Source: Thiobacillus sp. UBA3361
GTDB lineage: Bacteria; Pseudomonadota; Gammaproteobacteria; Burkholderiales; Thiobacillaceae
Assembly (NCBI GenBank): GCA_002360535.1
Contig: DEQR01000037.1
Span: forward strand, 1-19,147
Direction of reading: 5' to 3'
Length of the DNA stretch: 19,147 nt
The stretch's first letter is position 1, and every line of letters begins with the position of its first letter. Positions 14,214 through 19,147 of the stretch are shown here, piece by piece. Made by a program: the position numbers and the translations under genes. The notes beneath the pieces are model-generated. The model did no database searches, was not told where the DNA came from, and saw only the letters and a program-made list of their open reading frames with translations.

Positions 14214-14510
14214 TCATGCGCTCGGCGCCTTCGGCAGGATGCCTTCCACCTCGGAATGGACGCGGGCGATGATGTGGGCGGCCACCAGGCCGTCACCGAC
14301 GCGCTCGCAGGCGTCCGCGCCGGCACGCACGGCGGCGTTCACGGCACCGGTCTCGCCGCGCACCAGGACGGTGACGTAGCCGCCGCCGACGAACTGGCGG
14401 CCGATCAGGCGCACTTCGGCGGCCTTCGTCATGGCGTCCGCCGCCTCGATGGCGGGCACCAGGCCACGGGTTTCGATCATTCCAAGGGCAATACCAGTCA
14501 CTTCAGCCAT
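14214..14510 (-). CDS. csoS1A: Carboxysome shell hexamer protein CsoS1, middle copy (CsoS1A-like)
   Basis: 98 residues, one BMC domain. It carries GIALGMIETRGLVPAIEAAD (6-25), the pore segment FVGGGYV and the C-terminal HIIARVHSEVEGILPKAPSA. It differs from the neighbouring copies at a few positions only (for example RLIGRQ in place of RLVGRE, and VTVLVRG in place of VTVMVRG). The start is ATG 14510 (MAEVTG), with AAGGAG 8 bases before it; an in-frame ATG at 14531 would add seven residues but would bury this site inside the coding sequence. The protein forms the flat hexameric tiles of the carboxysome shell. Confidence 0.95.
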   Translation of the reverse strand: MAEVTGIALGMIETRGLVPAIEAADAMTKAAEVRLIGRQFVGGGYVTVLVRGETGAVNAAVRAGADACERVGDGLVAAHIIARVHSEVEGILPKAPSA

Positions 14511-14550
14511 TTCATTTCTCCTTCGGGTCAATCAGAGGTTGGGGTTCAGC

Positions 14551-14841
14551 TCAGGCGGCCTGGGGCAGCACGCCTTCCACTTCGGAATGGACGCGGGCGA
14601 TGATGTGGGCGGCCACCAAGCCGTCACCCACCCGCTCGCAGGCATCGGCGCCTGCGCGCACCGCCGCGTTCACGGCGCCGGTCTCGCCGCGCACCATGAC
14701 GGTGACGTAGCCGCCACCGACAAATTCCCGGCCCACCAGGCGCACTTCGGCGGCCTTGGTCATGGCGTCGGCCGCTTCAATCGCGGGCACCAGGCCGCGG
14801 GTTTCGATCATTCCAAGAGCAATACCGGTAACAGAAGCCAT
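14551..14841 (-). CDS. csoS1C: Carboxysome shell hexamer protein CsoS1, first copy (CsoS1C-like)
   Basis: 96 residues, one BMC domain, ending SEVEGVLPQAA. It is the shortest of the three tandem copies and is nearly identical to the others across the BMC fold, including the pore loop FVGGGYV. AAGGAG lies 7 bases before ATG 14841. The 60-base gap before it, after csoS4B, is unusually long and AT-rich for this operon, which may allow separate expression of these abundant shell proteins. Naming as C follows the common order C-A-B downstream of csoS4B and is not proven. Confidence 0.94.
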   Translation of the reverse strand: MASVTGIALGMIETRGLVPAIEAADAMTKAAEVRLVGREFVGGGYVTVMVRGETGAVNAAVRAGADACERVGDGLVAAHIIARVHSEVEGVLPQAA

Positions 14842-14901
14842 TTCAGTTCTCCTTCAGGTTAAAAAAACGACATAAAACAGTGTGTTGAATCACCCCGGCC
14901 G
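14842..14901 (-). promoter_or_regulatory. AT-rich csoS1 leader after csoS4B
   Basis: On the minus strand this gap contains a weak hairpin at the csoS4B stop (CCCGG at 14914-14910 with CCGGG at 14898-14894), then a T-rich tract with seven T residues at 14867-14861 and the csoS1 ribosome binding site. The hairpin and T-run are too far apart for a terminator. Because shell hexamers are needed in far greater number than pentamers, an internal promoter or an RNA processing site here is plausible, but no convincing -35/-10 pair is visible. Confidence 0.35.
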
Positions 14902-15153
14902 TCAGGCGTCCGGGTCCCAGTGGTCGATGATTCCGGCGATGGTCAGGTCGGTGAGGACCTTGGTATCGCCAACCGCATACCGGGCGGCGGAGCCGCTCAC
15001 GGTGAACACCCATTTGCCCGGCGGCACGCCCACCGGATCGCAGGCCACGGAGAGGCCGCCCTTGGCGTCCGCCAGGACCCGCAGGGATTGGTTCTTCAGC
15101 CCGGGCGTGCGCCGGCTGGCCACCAGATCGGAGCGCACCTGCATGATTTCCAT
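14902..15153 (-). CDS. csoS4B: Carboxysome shell vertex protein CsoS4B (BMC-P pentamer)
   Basis: 83 residues of the CcmL/EutN-type BMC-P family. The segments SLRVLADAKGGLSVACDPVG (23-42), GKWVFTVSGSAAR (46-58) and DLTIAGIIDHWDPD (69-82) are conserved; the last is a CsoS4 hallmark shared with the gene just upstream. Pentamers cap the twelve vertices of the icosahedral shell. The start shares one base with the csoS4A stop (TGATG). It is the last gene before the AT-rich csoS1 leader. Confidence 0.93.
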   Translation of the reverse strand: MEIMQVRSDLVASRRTPGLKNQSLRVLADAKGGLSVACDPVGVPPGKWVFTVSGSAARYAVGDTKVLTDLTIAGIIDHWDPDA

Positions 15154-15428
15154 CAGCCCTTCCCCTCGCCCCTGGCGTCGTCCGGGTTCCAGTGGTCGAT
15201 GATTCCGACGATGGTCAGGTCCGACGGGTATTCCTTGCTGCCGGCGGCTTCACGGGCGGCGGAGGAGCCGACACAGATGACCCAGTCGCCGGGGATGCAG
15301 CCGATGGCGTCCACGGCCACCTGGCGCCCGCCCCCCACCTTCTCCCGCACCACCAGCAGAGGCCGGTGGCCCAGGTCGGCGATGCGGTTGGTGGACACCA
15401 GGGTCTTTTCCACCTGCATGACTTTCAT
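15153..15428 (-). CDS. csoS4A: Carboxysome shell vertex protein CsoS4A (BMC-P pentamer)
   Basis: 91 residues of the BMC-P (EutN/CcmL) family. It begins MKVMQVEKTLVSTNRIADLG and contains RPLLVVREKVGGGRQVAVDA (22-41), GDWVICVGSSAARE (47-60) and DLTIVGIIDHWNPDD (70-84). It forms vertex pentamers with or alongside CsoS4B. ATG 15428 overlaps the csoSCA stop by four bases (ATGA), and the end overlaps csoS4B, so the three genes are translationally coupled, keeping these minor components at low and matched levels. Confidence 0.95.
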   Translation of the reverse strand: MKVMQVEKTLVSTNRIADLGHRPLLVVREKVGGGRQVAVDAIGCIPGDWVICVGSSAAREAAGSKEYPSDLTIVGIIDHWNPDDARGEGKG

Positions 15429-16978
15429 TTCTCGTCCCCTTGCAGTTCTTCAATGGGGCTGCCGGTGGGCAGGTCCTGGACCGAGAGCCAGCAGGCCAGC
15501 AGACCCTGCTCGGCCAGGTCGGGATAGCGGGCGCGGATGGCAGAACCCACGCGGCGGGCCTTTTCCGCCACCCGTTCCCGGGCGCCCGGCACCCGGGCGT
15601 CGTAGCGGTAGTGGATGGCCACCGGAATGGGCAGGCCATGCTTGACGTTGAGGCCCGTGAATATCTTGATGCCCACGTCCATGTCGGCGACGCCTTCCTC
15701 GAGGGTATGCAGGTGGGCGTAATAGGCCACGTTCCGCATCTGCACTTCCTCGAAGCCGTCGCCCACGCTGATGTAGCGCTCGGCATGGCCGATGTCCGGG
15801 TAGCGGCCGTCATAGAGGTCGTTGACGTACTCGATCTGGGAGAAGTTGTTCACCAGCAGATTGGCGATGAGCCGGCGCATGCCGTCGTGGGGTTCGCCCT
15901 GGCCGGCACCCCAGCCGTCCTTGCGACTGGCGGCGCGGATGGCCTCGTACACCGCCGCGCGGGCGGCGTCGCCGGAGAGGCGGGCGGTCTCGCCGTACAG
16001 GGCGGCGTTGTCCACGAAGCGGTAGGGGGAGAGGTCGCCCTTGCTGTCGGGGATATGCACCTTGATGGCGTCGGTATCGGTGTCCACGCCGATCAACAGG
16101 ATGTCGGTGCTGGCGCCGCAGCAGAAGCTGTTCTCGATGGCCTGACGGAACTGGTTCAGGCGTTCCAGGGCGGCTTCAATCGCCCGGGTCTCATTGCTGC
16201 CGTGGGCGGCGCAGCCCTCGCAGCAGGGGCTGGAGGAGCTGGTGTGATAGACCGCGATCTTCAGATAGCGGGTGCCGGCGTCGGCGGTGGTGGGCACGCC
16301 CTCGCGGAAGCGGCGCAGTTCCGTGCTCACCCAGTGGCGCACGTCGGTTTCCACGTCGAACAGCGCGCCGGCGTAGGCCTTGCGCCGGGTCAGCGAAGTC
16401 AGCGGCAGGCGCAGGATGTAGCGGGACAGGCCCTTCAGGCGGCCATCGGCGCAGGGACTGATGTCCACCGCGTGATAGCCGCAGTCCAGGAAGAAGTTGC
16501 GCGTGTCCTGGACCGTCTCCAATTGATTCCGGATGTCCTCGGCGAACTGGGCGGTGGCGGCCTTGAGCGCGGCGAAGACGCAGTGGGCGTAGAGGGCCTT
16601 GAGGTCCAGGCCGCTGACCCAGGCGTCCTCCAGGATGCCCTGGGGCAACTCATAGCCCAGGCGCTCCCGCGCCATCCGTTGCGCCTGGGTGGGAAAATCC
16701 TCCAAATGCTGCTGTGCGGAAAGAGCCTTCAGGGTGGGTGCGATGGCGTCGAAGCGGCCTTTCACCGAGTCCTCGCAGTGGGCCAGGCGTGCATTCATGC
16801 GCCGGTCGGCCAGGTGGTGGCGCGGCGGCGCATCAACGGTGCCGGCCGGCCGCTGTGCGTGGTGTTCAGGCCGGACCTGGAGCGCCGCCGAGGCGGTGCC
16901 CAGGCCGTAGGGGGCATGGCCGTGGTGCCGTGCCTGCTGAGACTTGGCGCGGAGGGCGTAGGCGTTGCGCGTGTTCAT
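15425..16978 (-). CDS. csoSCA: Carboxysomal carbonic anhydrase CsoSCA (CsoS3)
   Basis: 517 residues, the usual size. Residues 1-60 are disordered and rich in His, Ala and Arg; this part binds Rubisco in characterised homologues. A helical N-terminal domain follows (about 61-165), then the catalytic beta-CA-like domain with zinc ligands C176, H245 and C256 and the active-site dyad D178/R180, and finally the degenerate second half (about 395-517) with VGDGFEEVQMRN. It converts imported bicarbonate to CO2 inside the shell. The start lies 16 bases after the csoS2 stop with an AAGGGG/AAGG-rich leader. Spacing between the zinc residues matches the Halothiobacillus enzyme exactly. Confidence 0.96.
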   Translation of the reverse strand: MNTRNAYALRAKSQQARHHGHAPYGLGTASAALQVRPEHHAQRPAGTVDAPPRHHLADRRMNARLAHCEDSVKGRFDAIAPTLKALSAQQHLEDFPTQAQRMARERLGYELPQGILEDAWVSGLDLKALYAHCVFAALKAATAQFAEDIRNQLETVQDTRNFFLDCGYHAVDISPCADGRLKGLSRYILRLPLTSLTRRKAYAGALFDVETDVRHWVSTELRRFREGVPTTADAGTRYLKIAVYHTSSSSPCCEGCAAHGSNETRAIEAALERLNQFRQAIENSFCCGASTDILLIGVDTDTDAIKVHIPDSKGDLSPYRFVDNAALYGETARLSGDAARAAVYEAIRAASRKDGWGAGQGEPHDGMRRLIANLLVNNFSQIEYVNDLYDGRYPDIGHAERYISVGDGFEEVQMRNVAYYAHLHTLEEGVADMDVGIKIFTGLNVKHGLPIPVAIHYRYDARVPGARERVAEKARRVGSAIRARYPDLAEQGLLACWLSVQDLPTGSPIEELQGDEK

Positions 16979-16994
16979 GGACCTTATCCCCTTC

Positions 16995-19147
16995 TTAGCC
17001 GCGAGCGCCGCCGGAGACGGTGATCACCGCGCCCTTGCCGGCGTTGCCGCTGCTGCCAGTCACCTTGGCGATGGGCGCTTCGGGACGCTCGATGCCCTTG
17101 TTGGCCCAGGCGCCGGAAGCGATGCCACGGCCAGTGCCGCGCAGGGTCGGATTGCGGCCCTGGGCCCAGCGTCCCTCGGTGCCGGTCACCAGGTCGCTGC
17201 GGCCCCAGTCGTCGCCGGTGATGCGGCGGCCGGCCTCGCGCCCCTCGCCGGTGATGCGCTCGCCCTGGGCCGCCGGGGTGGCGGATTCAGCCATGGCCTG
17301 GCCCATGCCGGCCATGAGACCGGCTTCGTCGCGGTAGCGGAACTCCGGCGTACCGGACACTAGGCCCGAAGCCATGTTGACCGGACCAGTGATACGGCCA
17401 GCGCCGCCGTAGCCGGTGCCGGTGATGCGGCCGCGCGCCTCCCGCGCCGGAGCGCTGACGCTGAAGGATTCCGGACGCGGTTCAGCCGGGACCATGCTCA
17501 TGGCCATGGCGCGCGGCCGGCCCTGGGGCTGGAAGCGGGGATGGGCCTGGGGCAGGCCGGCCGGCTCGGCCGCCTCGCCGTGCTGACAGCCACAGGCACC
17601 GGCGATCTGTTCGCTGGCGGCATAGGGCGTGCCGCTGATGGCGAGATGGCTGCCCGGCTCGTCGCCGGTCACCAGGCTGGAACGACCCATGGGCGAGCCG
17701 GAGACCGTCTGTCCGCGCAGCGTATGCGTGACATCCACCTTGACGGCGCTCGTCATCGACTCCGGGGCGCCTGGTCCGGCGGCGGACAGCGCCGCGCCGG
17801 CGTAATCGGTCCCGGTGACGCGCTGGCGCCCGCCTTGCTCGTCACCGCTCAATTTTGGGGAGCCGGTTCCGCTCATGACGCCGCCGGTGAGCCTACGCCC
17901 TGCCGGGGTGCGCAGCTCCCGCACCTTGGCGGGCGCCTCGCCCCGGGCGGCGCCCCGCTCGTACTGGGAGCCGGTGACCCGGCCCTCGGCGCGGGGTTCG
18001 TTGCCGGTGACCTTGCCGGTACGCTCCACCAGATTACCGGTGATGCGCTGGCCGCCCTCGCTGGCCGTCGCGCCCACCTTCTCCGGACCGGCTTCCGGGC
18101 GGGTATGGCAGACGCTCTTGAATTGCTCGTTGGACAGGTATTCCGTGCCGGATATGGCATGGCAGGCACCGGCCTCATCGCCGGTCACCTTGACCGAGCG
18201 ACCGACTTCGGTGCCGGACACCGGACGGCCGGCGATGGTATGGGTGAGGGCCACCTTGGCCGGACCATTGATGGTCAAATGGGAGACCCCGGCATCGTTG
18301 TACTGGGAACCGGTGATGCCGCGCTTCGCGCCGGCCTCGGCGCCGGTCACGACGACGGGTCGGGCCTCGTCGCTGCCGGTGACGGCAAGGCCCTTGCGCG
18401 CGGTGGCGCCCATCGCCACCTTCTCGGGACGGGAGGTCAGCCCCTTGCCGGCGCAGAATTCGTCGAAGTTTTCGCTGCCCAGGTACTCGGTGCCGGTGAC
18501 GGGCTTGCAGGTACCCGCCTCGCCGCCGGTGACCTTGGCGGAACGCCCCACTTCGGGGCCGCTCACGGTCAGACCACGGCCGGTGGCGCTGGCGCCCACC
18601 TTGGCCGGCGCCGGCGCCGGGCGGCTGGCGCAGAAGGACTCGAACTGCTCGGCGCCGATGTACTCGGTGCCGGTGATGGCGCGGCAGGAACCGGGTTCGT
18701 TGCCGGTGACCTTCACCGTGCGTTCCACCTGGGTGCCGGTAACCGCCTGGCCCGACAGGGTGGTTCCGGTCTCCACCTTGGCGGGGGCCTCGGCGGCGGG
18801 CCGGGTGCGGCCGCTGGGACGGCTGGCGGGCGCGTCACCCCTGCCCTTCAGGCTTTGTTCCAGGCGGCGCTGACGCGCGATGGACTGGCCGTTGGCGCCG
18901 GTCGCCTTGCCGCCGGACTGCGCCGGCAGGGCGCCCTTGCCCAGGAGGGACAAGGCGCGGCGCCGCTCGCGGCAATAGTCGCGCACGCCCTCTCCGGCAT
19001 CCTCGGCCAGCGCCTGGGCCACGGCGGGGGCGCCTTCGACCAGGGCGCACGCCATGTCGATGGCGGTCTCGACCGCATCCAGGGGTGCTGTGGCGGTTGT
19101 CGTCGCGGTTTCCGCGGCGGCGGGCGTGGCCTCGGCCGCGCGGGGCG
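16995..19147 (-). CDS. csoS2: Carboxysome assembly scaffold CsoS2, N-terminus beyond window
   Basis: About 717 codons are visible and the frame stays open to the right edge. The N-terminal region retains at least two basic helical repeats, CRERRRALSLLGKG and SIARQRRLEQSLKGRG, of the type that binds Rubisco. A middle region of six repeats follows (17742-18782) and then a C-terminal region ending GAVITVSGGARG, the conserved shell-anchoring end. VTG/ITG triplets and the pattern VTGTEY-x-G-x-E-x-F-x-x-x-C recur. CsoS2 is disordered and links Rubisco to the CsoS1 shell during assembly. A probable -1 frameshift site at 17853-17859 would give a short isoform (CsoS2A) ending at 17842. The gene heads the visible operon; cbbL and cbbS normally lie just upstream. 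Confidence 0.95.
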   Translation of the reverse strand, partial: PRAAEATPAAAETATTTATAPLDAVETAIDMACALVEGAPAVAQALAEDAGEGVRDYCRERRRALSLLGKGALPAQSGGKATGANGQSIARQRRLEQSLKGRGDAPASRPSGRTRPAAEAPAKVETGTTLSGQAVTGTQVERTVKVTGNEPGSCRAITGTEYIGAEQFESFCASRPAPAPAKVGASATGRGLTVSGPEVGRSAKVTGGEAGTCKPVTGTEYLGSENFDEFCAGKGLTSRPEKVAMGATARKGLAVTGSDEARPVVVTGAEAGAKRGITGSQYNDAGVSHLTINGPAKVALTHTIAGRPVSGTEVGRSVKVTGDEAGACHAISGTEYLSNEQFKSVCHTRPEAGPEKVGATASEGGQRITGNLVERTGKVTGNEPRAEGRVTGSQYERGAARGEAPAKVRELRTPAGRRLTGGVMSGTGSPKLSGDEQGGRQRVTGTDYAGAALSAAGPGAPESMTSAVKVDVTHTLRGQTVSGSPMGRSSLVTGDEPGSHLAISGTPYAASEQIAGACGCQHGEAAEPAGLPQAHPRFQPQGRPRAMAMSMVPAEPRPESFSVSAPAREARGRITGTGYGGAGRITGPVNMASGLVSGTPEFRYRDEAGLMAGMGQAMAESATPAAQGERITGEGREAGRRITGDDWGRSDLVTGTEGRWAQGRNPTLRGTGRGIASGAWANKGIERPEAPIAKVTGSSGNAGKGAVITVSGGARG
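17742..18782 (-). repeat. CsoS2 middle-region repeats M1-M6
   Basis: Six units of about 50-60 residues, each starting with (A/E/P)KV and holding two to three (V/I)TG or SG motifs and a Y(x)G-like end. Units 1, 2 and 4 carry two cysteines and the EYxxxExFxxxC ending; units 3, 5 and 6 lack the cysteines. The repeats bind shell hexamers in the characterised system. These are protein-coding repeats in DNA of mixed sequence, not a CRISPR or satellite array. Confidence 0.85.
17813..17859 (-). promoter_or_regulatory. Probable -1 programmed ribosomal frameshift signal in csoS2
   Basis: On the minus strand the heptamer C-CCA-AAA (17859-17853) lies in the csoS2 frame as required for -1 slippage. After a 5-base spacer a perfect 8-base-pair stem forms between CGGTGACG (17847-17840) and CGTCACCG (17820-17813), with a 19-base GC-rich loop. 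In the -1 frame only three codons follow (I-E-R) before TGA at 17844-17842. The site falls in the last middle repeat, just before the C-terminal region, where the Halothiobacillus CsoS2A isoform ends. Short and long CsoS2 would result from one gene. Confidence 0.78.

Noticed and set aside
14842..14914. An intrinsic terminator between csoS4B and csoS1
   Set aside because: The stem is only 5 bp and the T-run starts about 26 bases after it, too far for rho-independent termination.
16995..19147. CRISPR-like or satellite array, because of many regularly spaced similar units
   Set aside because: The units are in-frame protein repeats of CsoS2 with codon-level variation, uneven length and no identical repeat with unique spacers.

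Overview
This GC-rich window comes from a chemolithoautotrophic proteobacterium that fixes CO2 in alpha-carboxysomes. The genus cannot be read from the sequence. The right half is a cso operon on the minus strand. It starts inside csoS2 at the right edge and runs through csoSCA, csoS4A, csoS4B, three csoS1 genes, a bacterioferritin-like gene, acRAF, mcdA and mcdB. It then continues without a gap into bicarbonate-uptake genes: a small two-TM protein, a reduced SulP, sbtA and the PII-like sbtB. A clear intrinsic terminator follows sbtB at 9811-9837. Stops and starts overlap or lie within a few bases at most junctions, so about 15 genes look like one transcription unit. Rubisco genes (cbbL, cbbS), normally just before csoS2, would lie beyond the right edge.

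The middle (7632-9736) holds a divergent pair. On the plus strand an NhaR-type LysR regulator is followed by a 350-residue protein that I read as a shortened CsoSCA (beta-carbonic-anhydrase-like) paralogue without the N-terminal domain. On the minus strand htpX, a TerC-family gene and a UPF0114 gene form an operon.

The left part (1-5182, minus strand) holds a CaCA-type Na+/Ca2+ exchanger, a DUF502 membrane protein and a split Mrp Na+/H+ antiporter operon in the order E-F-G-DUF4040-B-C-(gap)-D. The gap between C and D is filled by a plus-strand gene for a single-TM protein with a Cache/PAS-like domain. The mnhD gene runs off the left edge.

Taken together the window reads as a CO2-concentrating island with a sodium theme. 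Mrp could maintain the Na+ gradient, SbtA would use it to import bicarbonate under SbtB control, and the carboxysome would convert bicarbonate to CO2 for Rubisco, with McdAB positioning the shells. NhaR, whose characterised relatives respond to Na+, is a candidate regulator. These links are inferences from gene order.

The observations most worth checking are: (1) a complete-looking -1 frameshift signal in csoS2; (2) the second, N-terminally reduced CsoSCA-like gene; (3) a SulP gene lacking roughly its first half and its last membrane helices yet kept in frame and translationally coupled; (4) the antisense sensor-like gene inside the Mrp operon.
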